A stretch of DNA of 53,760 nt from a virus. The translations under genes and the position numbers were made by a program. A model generated the notes under the pieces. The model was not told the origin of the DNA. It did not search any database and saw nothing but the letters and a program-made list of their open reading frames with translations. The stretch's first letter is position 1. Every line of letters begins with the position of its first letter. Where the stretch lies: the IMG/VR virus record IMGVR_UViG_3300046000_006960, positions 1 to 53,760 of that record; one strand, written 5' to 3'. Shown in pieces: positions 28,560 through 37,687 of the stretch.

Positions 28560-29297
28560 TTATTCATTTCTTGTATCTAACTGAATTTTTGATTCTAAGT
28601 TAGAAGGTTTGTAATCTCTTAATGCAATCTCAATAGCTCTATCTAAAATTTCTCTATGAATTTCTTCATTAAGCATACAAGTTTGTTCTGCCGTCTGACC
28701 GTCTATAGATAACCCTTCAGAAGGAAAGGATGTTAATAGATTTGAAATAATTATAGGAGAAGGATATTTTATGTATCTACATTGATATTCTGTAATATTA
28801 TATGCACTTATAAGTTCAACAACTTTATCAGCCCCAATAGTAGAATAATCTATTCTCCAAACATGTTTTTCATCAGGTCTTTTAAACGGATTTTTTATTT
28901 GTGTATTAAACTCATCATGAGTTTTAACATAAACACTTATATTTGTATTATTAAGACAATCAGTCGAGGAGACTTTTACAGACTCATATACTGGTAAAAA
29001 TACATTATTAGGTATTTTAAATATTTGAGAGGAAGGAATAATCTTGTTTGCAGAAGTTATTTTTGTGGTAGATTTATTATCTACTAAAAGTTCTTTTAAA
29101 TCAACTCTTCTTTTTTCAGTACCCTCAAATCCTTTTTTATATTTGTTTCCTAATGGATTGTAATAATCTTTTATAATTTCTAATTGAGCTTTAGTCAAGT
29201 AAACTGATAACTCATAATCATCAATAGATGGAGCTGAGTTACTAGCAATCGCATTGTAGTGGATATTAAACTCGTTTTTAAACTCTTTTGTAGTCAT
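28560..29297 (-). CDS. Conserved crAss-like head-completion/ring candidate, 245 aa
   Basis: A 245-residue protein with SVYLTKAQLEIIKDYYNP (about residues 28-45) and a C-terminal helix HREILDRAIEIALRDYKP. This LTKAQ-E-x-x-K-x-Y signature recurs in crAss-like structural proteins located after the MCP. Its start overlaps the preceding stop by one base. A neck-ring or head-completion role is likely but not shown. Confidence 0.58.
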   Translation of the reverse strand: MTTKEFKNEFNIHYNAIASNSAPSIDDYELSVYLTKAQLEIIKDYYNPLGNKYKKGFEGTEKRRVDLKELLVDNKSTTKITSANKIIPSSQIFKIPNNVFLPVYESVKVSSTDCLNNTNISVYVKTHDEFNTQIKNPFKRPDEKHVWRIDYSTIGADKVVELISAYNITEYQCRYIKYPSPIIISNLLTSFPSEGLSIDGQTAEQTCMLNEEIHREILDRAIEIALRDYKPSNLESKIQLDTRNE

Positions 29298-30160
29298 TAT
29301 TTATTGTTTAAAGTTTTAGCTTCAATAAAAGATCTAACTTCTTGATGTTTTGGATTATCTAAATATGTAACTGCATTTTCAAATGTAGCTATCTGTCCAT
29401 TTTCACATAAATCTAAACCATCAGATGTTTTATATTTATTTCCAGCTTTAACAATTATTTTTTTGTCAATAGCATCTTGAATAAGAAGTTTGGTATCTAG
29501 TGACTTATCTTTAATCAAAGAAACAAATAATTCTGGTTTACTATCTAAGTATTCTTCTACTTTTGTTTGTAACCACGCTAATCCTGAATCAGCAGATATA
29601 GGTTTATTTGTTAATAAACTCAATATACCAATAAGCTTAGCTTTATCGTCTTCAATTTTTCCGTAAAGTTTAAATGCTTCTTTCTTGTTATCAAAACCAA
29701 CTTTCTTTTCATTAAGTTCTTCATCTCCAGAAGTAATTACAAACTGGTATGTTTGTTTTTTATTTCTATCAGACCAAGTTTGAGCAACATCATCTTTTAA
29801 GTTTAATAATATCTTATATGAAATATAATCCATAGGATTACTTAAATCAAAAGTATTATCGTCTTTAAATAATGCTACAAAATGATTTTGCCAAAATTCA
29901 CCATATACTGATAAATCTAATCCAGTTAAATCCTCTATAGTTGTTTTTTCTTCTTTTGTCAAAACGTTAGCTAATGAGCCATTTCTTAACATTGGACATT
30001 GGAATCTTTTAACAGACCCAGATAGCATTCCTCCAGATATAACATGATCTTCAGATACATGTGATGCCATTCCTTTTTTTCTATGAATATATTTAACTTT
30101 AATTACCTCACTTGGTAAAGAAAAGTTTGATAAAATTTCTTCTTTAATCTCTTTTCCCAT
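29297..30160 (-). CDS. Conserved protein downstream of the MCP, 287 aa
   Basis: A 287-residue Lys/Asp-rich soluble protein. Residues about 40-75 (VISGGMLSGSVKRFQCPMLRNG) and the run KEEKTTIEDLTGLDLSVYGEFWQNHFVALF look conserved in crAss-like relatives; the second part is helical. It follows the MCP terminator and precedes the head-completion candidate with a one-base overlap. It is likely a virion protein. Confidence 0.55.
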   Translation of the reverse strand: MGKEIKEEILSNFSLPSEVIKVKYIHRKKGMASHVSEDHVISGGMLSGSVKRFQCPMLRNGSLANVLTKEEKTTIEDLTGLDLSVYGEFWQNHFVALFKDDNTFDLSNPMDYISYKILLNLKDDVAQTWSDRNKKQTYQFVITSGDEELNEKKVGFDNKKEAFKLYGKIEDDKAKLIGILSLLTNKPISADSGLAWLQTKVEEYLDSKPELFVSLIKDKSLDTKLLIQDAIDKKIIVKAGNKYKTSDGLDLCENGQIATFENAVTYLDNPKHQEVRSFIEAKTLNNK

Positions 30161-30183
30161 TTTAATTCTCCCTATTAAATTTT

Positions 30184-30217
30184 AAAAAAAAGAGGTGTTT
30201 TTTTTGGCACACCTCTT
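30184..30217 (-). terminator. Strong intrinsic terminator after the MCP gene
   Basis: On the minus strand a perfect 9-bp stem AAGAGGTGT/ACACCTCTT with a 10-nt loop runs straight into eight T. It lies 20 nt after the MCP stop and probably sets MCP transcript levels above those of downstream genes. Confidence 0.88.
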
Positions 30218-30236
30218 AAAAGCCTATCTAATTCTA

Positions 30237-31742
30237 TTAGTCTATAATAGAAGGTTTCAATGTAGCAGTTCTTGATGGATCTTTAACCATTGCTCCAGTA
30301 CCACACATAGCGGTCATTGTAGCAGAGTCTTCCATTAATTGCATAATTCCACCTCTACGTCCAGAGAAAGGATCTCTAATACCAGCCATATAACCACGTA
30401 ACTCATCATCGCCACGTACTTTAATTTTTTGGATATTAGGCTCTTCCATAGATCCAATATATAAGATATCATATCTGTAAGACTCAGCAACTCCACCATC
30501 AGGGTGTAATACTTTGTTACGAACTTTATCGTCATACATTGGGTCAACTTCTAACATAATGTGAATATTGTTAGGAGCTCTCCATTCTGTGAATTGGAAT
30601 CCACCTTGGAAAGAATTGTCATGAAACTTAGAGCTAGTTTGTTTAACTGCATTTTGGTTAGTGTTATCAAAGATAGCTTTCCAACCAGAAGCAGCCGCAG
30701 TACAAGCACGATTAAATTGTGCAGCTCCACGCTCTCCAGTTCTTAACATGAATTTTCTTTCGTCAAAATCTAACTTACCTTCAGACAACTCAGATAATAC
30801 ATCTTCTAAAAGACGAATAGAGAATCTATTGTAAGTAATAGTATTTGAAACTTCCATTTGCTCTCTAATACCAGAACCAGCTTTGATTTCAATATTAGCA
30901 TTTCCTTTGTTTAAGAAACGTCCGTTTTCATCTCTGTTTGTTTTACCAAACATAATTGTACGTGATTTAATTCTTGAAAAAGCTTTTTCAAACTGCCAGT
31001 ATACTTCTTGCATCCAAGTAGCAGATTTGTGTACTTTTCCAGTGTTAGGATCTCTAGTTTCAATACCAGCAAAATATACTGGCTCTACTTTAGCATCTAT
31101 CATAGCTCCTGAAACTTTATGTTCCATACGTAATGTAGAAACTGAGTTTCTCATTAAGTAAGGTGATGTAAATTGAATTCCAGCACCTTGAGTTGAAAGC
31201 TCGTCTTCAGCGTAAGAAGATTCAATAGAGAATCTATTACCTCCTACAAGCTCGTCTCCAGGAATACCAGCAAGTGATTCTTGACCACCCCATACTTCAC
31301 ATTCGTAAACGTAATTTCCACCTTCTTCAAAAGGCTCATCTAAAATTCTAATTTGGTATACATCTGGACGAGGTCCTGCAATAACATGCATTTTAGTAAA
31401 CCATTTCTCAGCAAAAACTAATTGGAATTTTGTTCTTGCTACTCCAACTCCTGTGTCACTAGATGCAACTACAGCTCCTTGGAATCTTGCTTCAACAAGT
31501 GGAATATTTCTTTCGTCACTACCAACTACTTTCCATACGAAATCATCTGCAGTGTTTAATACTTTCTCAGGGAATAAAGATAAAGTTGTATCTAAATTTT
31601 TCATTCCTGAGTTTTGTAGCAAAACAGTTGTTAATGGAGAAACTAATTGTGGCTGACTTCCAAAAATAGCACCAATGTGATTTTTCAGTGTTAACCCTGA
31701 CCAAGCTTTTCCTTTGGTCATTACAAACTTACCTAAACTCAT
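30237..31742 (-). CDS. Major capsid protein, crAss-like, 501 aa
   Basis: A 501-residue HK97-fold-type major capsid protein of the crAss-like family. Recognisable parts are the N-terminal TKGKAWSGLTLKNHIGAIFG, the DDFVWKVVGSDERNIPLVEA stretch near residue 70, QEVYWQFEKAFSRIKSRTIMFG in the middle, and the conserved GERGAAQFNRA. The length matches crAss MCPs (about 490-510). The gene has fewer AT-rich codons than its surroundings, as expected for the most abundant virion protein. It lies 27 nt after the scaffold candidate and is followed by a strong terminator. Confidence 0.92.
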   Translation of the reverse strand: MSLGKFVMTKGKAWSGLTLKNHIGAIFGSQPQLVSPLTTVLLQNSGMKNLDTTLSLFPEKVLNTADDFVWKVVGSDERNIPLVEARFQGAVVASSDTGVGVARTKFQLVFAEKWFTKMHVIAGPRPDVYQIRILDEPFEEGGNYVYECEVWGGQESLAGIPGDELVGGNRFSIESSYAEDELSTQGAGIQFTSPYLMRNSVSTLRMEHKVSGAMIDAKVEPVYFAGIETRDPNTGKVHKSATWMQEVYWQFEKAFSRIKSRTIMFGKTNRDENGRFLNKGNANIEIKAGSGIREQMEVSNTITYNRFSIRLLEDVLSELSEGKLDFDERKFMLRTGERGAAQFNRACTAAASGWKAIFDNTNQNAVKQTSSKFHDNSFQGGFQFTEWRAPNNIHIMLEVDPMYDDKVRNKVLHPDGGVAESYRYDILYIGSMEEPNIQKIKVRGDDELRGYMAGIRDPFSGRRGGIMQLMEDSATMTAMCGTGAMVKDPSRTATLKPSIID

Positions 31743-31768
31743 TTAATTTAATTTTAATTATTTATTTT

Positions 31769-32836
31769 TTATATTACTAACTCGGATCCAAAACCGCCGT
31801 AGCTGTTTGAATCTTGCATATAGCCTGGTGTTCCATTATCTTCAAACTTTGTTTTTCTTAGTACTTTTTCTAAAGTCTTTGTGGCTTTAGAATTTACCGT
31901 TGTTTGAAACTTACCTAAATCAGTAAAGCCATTGGTTAACTCATAAAAGTAATACATTCTAGTATCAAACTCTATTGGGTTCATTCCTCTGTCTTTCATT
32001 AACTTATTTTCAAACTCTCCTGTTTGAGGATTTTTAGCGACAATTTCTGTCATAGTTTTAAATACCTTTTCTTGTAATACTTTTGTATTTGGTATTCCTT
32101 TTACTATTTCAGGAGATTCAAATATATACTTTTTAATAGCATTATCTGTTTGCTCTTGTTGCTCTTTTTGTAATTTAAGATTTTCTTTATATCTTTCTTG
32201 CTCGAATTCTATTTGTCTGTTTTCAAACTCTTTTAGACTTTCTTTAGATTCCAAAGCATCTTCTAATATAACATCCTCTCCTAAATCAATTGTTTTTCTA
32301 AGCATCTTTCTTGCTCTGTCTTCAGATAACCCTTGATTCAGATAATCTCTATAGATCATGTCTTTAGCGATTTCCAAATTATCTCTTAAATAATCTTCGT
32401 CAATATTATCTAAATCAATTATTGCTTTTTTTGAAACTGCTATTTGATCAACATCTAAATTATCAAGATAATCTTGTAATCTACGTTCTGTCTGTATATC
32501 AATTTCTTTTTTTAAGACACCAACAAAATCATCTGTTGTTTTAATATTTTCTGAAGACTCCAGTGAAGGTATAATTCCTTGTTCAAAAAGAACATTGGCG
32601 ATGGAAGAATAGAGATTGGGAGAAGATTCGTCATCGGAAAAATCACCTTCACTATTATCGTCTTCTTCCCCATCTACGTTCTCCTGAAGTCCATCATCTA
32701 CTTCATCAATAGGTTTATCTTGTAATTGATCGTCAGCATCATCTGCTGGTTGATCGTCATTGTCTTGTGTAAAACCGTCATAATTTAATTCTATTCCAGA
32801 ACCAAATATAGACATTAAATCTTTTTCATCTTCCAT
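31769..32836 (-). CDS. Acidic capsid scaffold candidate, 355 aa
   Basis: The first 80 residues are extremely acidic (DNDDQPADDADDQ, EEDDNSEGDFSDDES). They are followed by a long Glu/Lys/Arg helical region (residues about 100-260) predicted to be coiled coil. Acidic, helical proteins between portal and MCP are typical scaffolding proteins. The promoter at 32866-32896 lies just upstream, so it begins the scaffold-MCP transcript. No protease domain is visible. Confidence 0.7.
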   Translation of the reverse strand: MEDEKDLMSIFGSGIELNYDGFTQDNDDQPADDADDQLQDKPIDEVDDGLQENVDGEEDDNSEGDFSDDESSPNLYSSIANVLFEQGIIPSLESSENIKTTDDFVGVLKKEIDIQTERRLQDYLDNLDVDQIAVSKKAIIDLDNIDEDYLRDNLEIAKDMIYRDYLNQGLSEDRARKMLRKTIDLGEDVILEDALESKESLKEFENRQIEFEQERYKENLKLQKEQQEQTDNAIKKYIFESPEIVKGIPNTKVLQEKVFKTMTEIVAKNPQTGEFENKLMKDRGMNPIEFDTRMYYFYELTNGFTDLGKFQTTVNSKATKTLEKVLRKTKFEDNGTPGYMQDSNSYGGFGSELVI

Positions 32837-32865
32837 AATTTTTCTCCCTATTTATTATAAAGCTA

Positions 32866-32896
32866 CAAATATAAGCTATTTTTATTCTTAATCCAA
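32866..32896 (-). promoter_or_regulatory. Bacteroidota-type promoter before scaffold and MCP genes
   Basis: On the minus strand: TTG, 20 bp, TATATTTG, 30 nt ahead of the scaffold-candidate start. The exact match to the host consensus and the position suggest it is the main promoter for capsid genes. Confidence 0.78.
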
Positions 32897-32944
32897 AAAA
32901 ATATTCAATTATTTTAATTTTTTTTATATTAAGCAATAGCTTTT

Positions 32945-35347
32945 TTATGTAGTTTTCTTTTTCTGCATTTTCTGAATCTTGTGAGATTCTTGTTCTAACT
33001 TAACATTATCATTATGTTTTCTCATGTCATTTTCAAGTTCTTTCATTTTAAGAATGTAATTTTCTCTTTTTTGTTCAACTTGTAATGCAAACTTCTCTCT
33101 TTCTAAAGGATCTTGAATTCCATCTCCATTTAAATCGCCTCCGCTAACTTCTGACTGTAATAAAGCAATATCGTATCTAGTTTGATTATCTCTTTGATTT
33201 TTAATATCTTCAAGTTCTAATTTTCTGTTTTCAATATCAGCAGCTTGTGCCATTGCAGCTTGATTATCTTTAGATTGTTGTTGAGATGCTTCAGATTGTC
33301 TTTGATGTAATTGATCTTCTGCTTCTTCTAGTCTTCTTCTCATATCCATTAATGAAGGACTGAAGTAAATATCCATTATAGTAGAAAGGCTTCCTCCGCT
33401 TTGTAAGAATGCTTGAGCGTTTTGTTTTATCATTTGCTCAAGTTCAATAGTTTTAGAAGAAGTGGTTAATACTATTCCATAGTCTTGCTCACAGAAATCC
33501 TCATCTTCAATGTTTAAGATTTGAATAGATTGATCGTCTAATATAAATTGAACCTTTTTGTTATTACCTCTTAAAGCCTCTTTTGCTGTTTCTAGAAAAC
33601 ATTCTAATACTCTTATTTTACATTGCTCGTGCAACATAAACCAGTACTCTGTAATGTGAGATGATTGATTTACAGATCTTTCAACTCCACCAACAGTTTC
33701 TCTATTTTCTATTTGACCTTGACGTTGAGCAGTAACTCCTGCAATCTCGCCCATTTCAGCTTTAATAAATTCTAGCAATTGAATATGTTGTTGAATATAA
33801 GATCCTGTTTCCATATCCATAACACGCCCACCTTGAGTATTCATTGATCCAGCTAACTTACCAGTTGCCGCTCCTTGATTTCCTTCTTTAAATGAGTCTA
33901 TTACAGCTATTTTATTTACAACAGCAAAGTGCATCCATTTATCTATTTCCCAGTTATTAGGTACTTTAGCAATATCTAATTCAAATATTTTACCATAGTT
34001 TGTTGCTATAGCTTTATTTAATCTATCCCAAATAACATCGTACATGTATTGATAGTTTTTACATCTATCAACTAAAGATACTGCTTTGGATTGATTTGTA
34101 TTGTATATTTGACCTATAATACCTGGACCACAAACAGAAGGATTATATATTTTATTATACTGTACTTTACGAGGTTTTAAGTTAAGATAAATGTCTTTAC
34201 CAACTTTTACTCCTTCCCACCATTCACTTACCCACAATGAAGTAGATTCTTCTCCTAAATCTTTATTTGGAATATATTCTTCTGATACTGTTTTAAATTG
34301 TTCAGTGCCATATTCATCATAGAATTTTATTTTCTTAACTTGCTTGATTGATTTCCATAATACTTTTAGTACACGGATGTTACCAGTATCATCAGTATAG
34401 TTAGATCCAAAAAAGTGACCATTTAGTTCTGCTAAATTAAAGATAGTGTCATACATACCCTCAACTCCAGTGTTTAATGCATCACGTAATAATACGTGAT
34501 TATTTTGGTCATCAGAATAAGAACCTTTTGAAGATGTTGTACTATAGTTTAATATATAGTCAATGTCTTCTGGCTTTAGTTCGTCATGATATACATCTAT
34601 AATTCTATGAGGGCTCCAGTGATCCTGTATAATAATAATAGATGAATCTTCAATTCTATCTGAATTACCTGATCTAACAGTATGAACTTTTAATGGATTT
34701 AACTTTGTTAATACCGGTTCATTTTGAATTATATCACATTGATAAATTTCTTCAGCAAATATTAAAGCATCCTTAAATCCGTCATTAAATATTCTATCAA
34801 ACCTTTGTTCTTGAGAATAATGTTTTAATATTTGACTTGCAGTTTTCTCTCTAATATCTTGCCAAGTATACTTCATGTGTTTACCAAGTTCTTCCATTTT
34901 AGCTTTTAATTCTTCTTCAGAATAATTAGCTTGTAAAAACTCAGTAACTTTTTGTTGTAAGAATGTTTTCTTATCTTCTTCTTTCTTTGTTATAGCATCA
35001 GGATTAGTAACTATACAATTCCAATCAAACCTTCTTTTAATCTCTTCTCCAACAAGCAAGTCTATTTTAGGAACTACTATTGGGTGATGAGGAATATTAT
35101 CTGGAACAAATGAAGCATCTATTTGATGTGGGTTTACAACGTTAGATAAATCTCTTACATCTATAATGCCATTATACATGTTTAAGTTTATGATCTTATT
35201 TTGCAAACTTTTTCTAACTCTTTCGTTATTATAGAAAGAGTGTCTATCTGCGTAGTCTACACAAGATTTTCTCCATTCCAAATTCTTTTGTTTATAAGGT
35301 AATCTTTGTCTTGGTAAAACCAGCGAATTTATTCTTGGTGTTGACAT
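32945..35347 (-). CDS. Portal protein, crAss-like, 800 aa
   Basis: An 800-residue portal. Recognition rests on size, position between TerL and the scaffold/MCP pair, and crAss-portal-like stretches: KIDLLVGEEIKRRFDW (about 93-108), FHPSVCGPGIIGQ-like YNPSVCGPGIIGQ (near 410) and the MFHE-type VNQSSHITEYWFMLHEQ crown region. The C-terminal 150 residues are a Gln/Glu-rich coiled coil containing a canonical EF-hand loop, DLNGDGIQDPLE, which suggests calcium binding. It forms the dodecameric DNA channel at one capsid vertex. Confidence 0.85.
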   Translation of the reverse strand: MSTPRINSLVLPRQRLPYKQKNLEWRKSCVDYADRHSFYNNERVRKSLQNKIINLNMYNGIIDVRDLSNVVNPHQIDASFVPDNIPHHPIVVPKIDLLVGEEIKRRFDWNCIVTNPDAITKKEEDKKTFLQQKVTEFLQANYSEEELKAKMEELGKHMKYTWQDIREKTASQILKHYSQEQRFDRIFNDGFKDALIFAEEIYQCDIIQNEPVLTKLNPLKVHTVRSGNSDRIEDSSIIIIQDHWSPHRIIDVYHDELKPEDIDYILNYSTTSSKGSYSDDQNNHVLLRDALNTGVEGMYDTIFNLAELNGHFFGSNYTDDTGNIRVLKVLWKSIKQVKKIKFYDEYGTEQFKTVSEEYIPNKDLGEESTSLWVSEWWEGVKVGKDIYLNLKPRKVQYNKIYNPSVCGPGIIGQIYNTNQSKAVSLVDRCKNYQYMYDVIWDRLNKAIATNYGKIFELDIAKVPNNWEIDKWMHFAVVNKIAVIDSFKEGNQGAATGKLAGSMNTQGGRVMDMETGSYIQQHIQLLEFIKAEMGEIAGVTAQRQGQIENRETVGGVERSVNQSSHITEYWFMLHEQCKIRVLECFLETAKEALRGNNKKVQFILDDQSIQILNIEDEDFCEQDYGIVLTTSSKTIELEQMIKQNAQAFLQSGGSLSTIMDIYFSPSLMDMRRRLEEAEDQLHQRQSEASQQQSKDNQAAMAQAADIENRKLELEDIKNQRDNQTRYDIALLQSEVSGGDLNGDGIQDPLEREKFALQVEQKRENYILKMKELENDMRKHNDNVKLEQESHKIQKMQKKKTT

Positions 35348-35373
35348 AAGTTTTAATTAATATTTTTAACTTG

Positions 35374-35404
35374 CTAATATACTAAAAATTTAATCTAAAT
35401 CCAA
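35374..35404 (-). promoter_or_regulatory. Probable promoter before the portal gene (variant -7)
   Basis: On the minus strand: TTG, 20 bp, TATATTAG, one mismatch from TAnnTTTG. Spacing equals that of the other promoters and it lies 27 nt ahead of the portal start. Confidence 0.5.
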
Positions 35405-35452
35405 ATAAATCCAGATAAAAGATTAAATTTTTAATATTAAGTAATAGCTTTT

Positions 35453-37687
35453 TTAGTAATGTTGCTTTCTTGCATTCCAGTTTCTTTCAAAGAATTTATC
35501 ATTAGAAACTTGATCTATTTTTTTGTGCTGATTAGCTATAGCCGCATTAGTTCTTTTTACTCTATCTTCTCTAAGCAGAAATAACATACCTCCTGCAGAT
35601 ACACGGTCAAAGTTGCCATCACTATTCCAAGCAACACATTCTTCTAAATAAGGTATGCTTCTTATGTGATGTAGCTTTAAACTATTATCTTCTTCATCTC
35701 CTTCGTTATATTGCGTAAGCATGTATTGTGCCTGAAGTAATCTTCCCCATTTATTTATCTCTCGATTAGCATGAGTTCCTTTAGCTTTGTTTCCATATAG
35801 ATTAGTAGCTTTTACCATATCCATATCTTTAAGTATCTGAGGCACATCGCATAAATAATGCAAACAATTTCTTGCATCAAAATAACTAAACAAACCTTTT
35901 AAGTTGCTTTCGTAGTTTGCTTCTGCATTATAAAATTTAAGAAGTCTTAATGACAGTTCATAAGCATCATTTGCTAATCTTGGTCTTCCTGTATATTCAG
36001 CAACAATTCTATCTGTAAAAGTATCCATTATTAAAATACTAAATAAAGATGTTCCTGTGTCTGCGTCAATAGGGTCAATACCAGCAATATATCTTCCTCT
36101 TTGTATTTCTCCATGACCATTTTTCTTTGGCATTTCAAATATTTCAAGACAACCTGTTCTATCTGTATCAGAACTATCATAAGCTCTTAACGGATATTTA
36201 TCAGATGTAGGTTTCCATTCAACTTCACCTGTAGGGCCGTAAACTAATTCTCCAATATAATGTTCTGCTAAAAATGATTCCTTTTTAGGACCTATGCTTT
36301 CTAGATAGTCTTTTATATCAGCTACAGGAAATACTGTTCCCTCAGTACGCATAATTGCCTCCTGTGGCGTTATAGGTTCCTCTGCTTTCTTTTGAGTAAT
36401 AGCTCTGGCATCAGATGAATTATATTTGACTTCATGTCTATCTAATAAAATTTCAATCAAAGCTTTTATTACATCAGGCTCACCATTTACTTCATCATAA
36501 CATTCATTACGATTTAAATATGCTCCCCAAAAGAATCCACATTCTAAATCGCCATTTGCTCCTTTATCAAAAACATTAGGGATTCCTAATATATTATAAG
36601 CTCCTGGTTTATAAAATAGTTTCTCAGACCCAGCAAATGAGGCTCCTTCAACTCCACCGGTTCCTCCTGCAAGCATAAATCCAAATGATACTCCACCATC
36701 CTCTACTGCTTTTCTGTTAACGTTCCATGCTTTTTCAAGATTAGGAAACAATCCATCTTCTTCGTAATGTATTAATGGCCCACGAATACCCCTTGCTTTA
36801 TCAGGGTTATCTTTTAATGATATCCCAAACACAGATGATAACAATCCTTTACGAGATCCATATTCATCTTTATATCCTAATTGAATATTCATTTCTTTTG
36901 TGGCATCAATAGTACGCATACGAGGCAAAGGAGTATGTTCTGCTATCCAGTCTAATGTATCTAATACTTTACCCCATATTCCTTTATCTCCAGACAAGAA
37001 TCCTTTATCAGATGCTAAATGGAAATTAGGATTACCAGATCCAGGAAATACATACATATTTCTTGGTGACTCTGATGCATTCTTGAAACTAAATCCAATA
37101 CCACGAGTTTTTAATACTTTACCATGTTTACCTAAACGTTTAGCTCTTGCTGTATAGTGAAAATAAAGATAATCACCTAACCATGGTTTAGCAAACTTTT
37201 TAACACGCTCTCCTTGACTACGCTCTCCTTTACCACTTTTAGCAATAGTTTGAACCAACCAAATAGGGCTGTAATTCCAGTAAAAATACAACTCGCCAGG
37301 AATCCATTCTCCATCAGACTCTCTAACTATACCATACTTCCATTTAATTAATTCTTGCTTCCAATACTCTGCGTATTCTGATTTAGGGTTACTATTTGGT
37401 TGCAGATTAGTATACCTTCCATTGTTCTCAAAGAATATAGCTGGTTGTCTAAAATAATCCATATCTTCAAGTATGTGAGGATTAGTGATGTCAACATCTA
37501 TCCTATTATCATCATACAGTTCTGACTTTGGCCTATCTTTAGCGTAACCACGAATACTCTCGTGAGCAATAAGATTTTTTACAAACTTAATAGTTGATGT
37601 ATATTCTACAAGGTTTTCATATACTTCTCTTGGCAACGATTGTCTTAATTCATCAGTTATTACAGTTTGGTATTTATTTAATTCCAT
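35453..37687 (-). CDS. terL: Terminase large subunit, 744 aa
   Basis: The DNA-packaging motor. The ATPase half shows a deviant Walker A around residues 192-203 (LKTRGIGFSFKNA) and a Walker B-type strand ending in acidic residues (GPLIHYEEDGLF, near 305), followed by a Gly-rich coupling segment (LAGGTGGVEGA). The nuclease half begins with YIAGIDPIDAD near 535 and has a second acidic strand at SYFDARN near 610. The 744-residue length is typical of crAss-like TerL. It overlaps the GroEL-like stop by 10 bp and is followed by the portal gene. Confidence 0.9.
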   Translation of the reverse strand: MELNKYQTVITDELRQSLPREVYENLVEYTSTIKFVKNLIAHESIRGYAKDRPKSELYDDNRIDVDITNPHILEDMDYFRQPAIFFENNGRYTNLQPNSNPKSEYAEYWKQELIKWKYGIVRESDGEWIPGELYFYWNYSPIWLVQTIAKSGKGERSQGERVKKFAKPWLGDYLYFHYTARAKRLGKHGKVLKTRGIGFSFKNASESPRNMYVFPGSGNPNFHLASDKGFLSGDKGIWGKVLDTLDWIAEHTPLPRMRTIDATKEMNIQLGYKDEYGSRKGLLSSVFGISLKDNPDKARGIRGPLIHYEEDGLFPNLEKAWNVNRKAVEDGGVSFGFMLAGGTGGVEGASFAGSEKLFYKPGAYNILGIPNVFDKGANGDLECGFFWGAYLNRNECYDEVNGEPDVIKALIEILLDRHEVKYNSSDARAITQKKAEEPITPQEAIMRTEGTVFPVADIKDYLESIGPKKESFLAEHYIGELVYGPTGEVEWKPTSDKYPLRAYDSSDTDRTGCLEIFEMPKKNGHGEIQRGRYIAGIDPIDADTGTSLFSILIMDTFTDRIVAEYTGRPRLANDAYELSLRLLKFYNAEANYESNLKGLFSYFDARNCLHYLCDVPQILKDMDMVKATNLYGNKAKGTHANREINKWGRLLQAQYMLTQYNEGDEEDNSLKLHHIRSIPYLEECVAWNSDGNFDRVSAGGMLFLLREDRVKRTNAAIANQHKKIDQVSNDKFFERNWNARKQHY

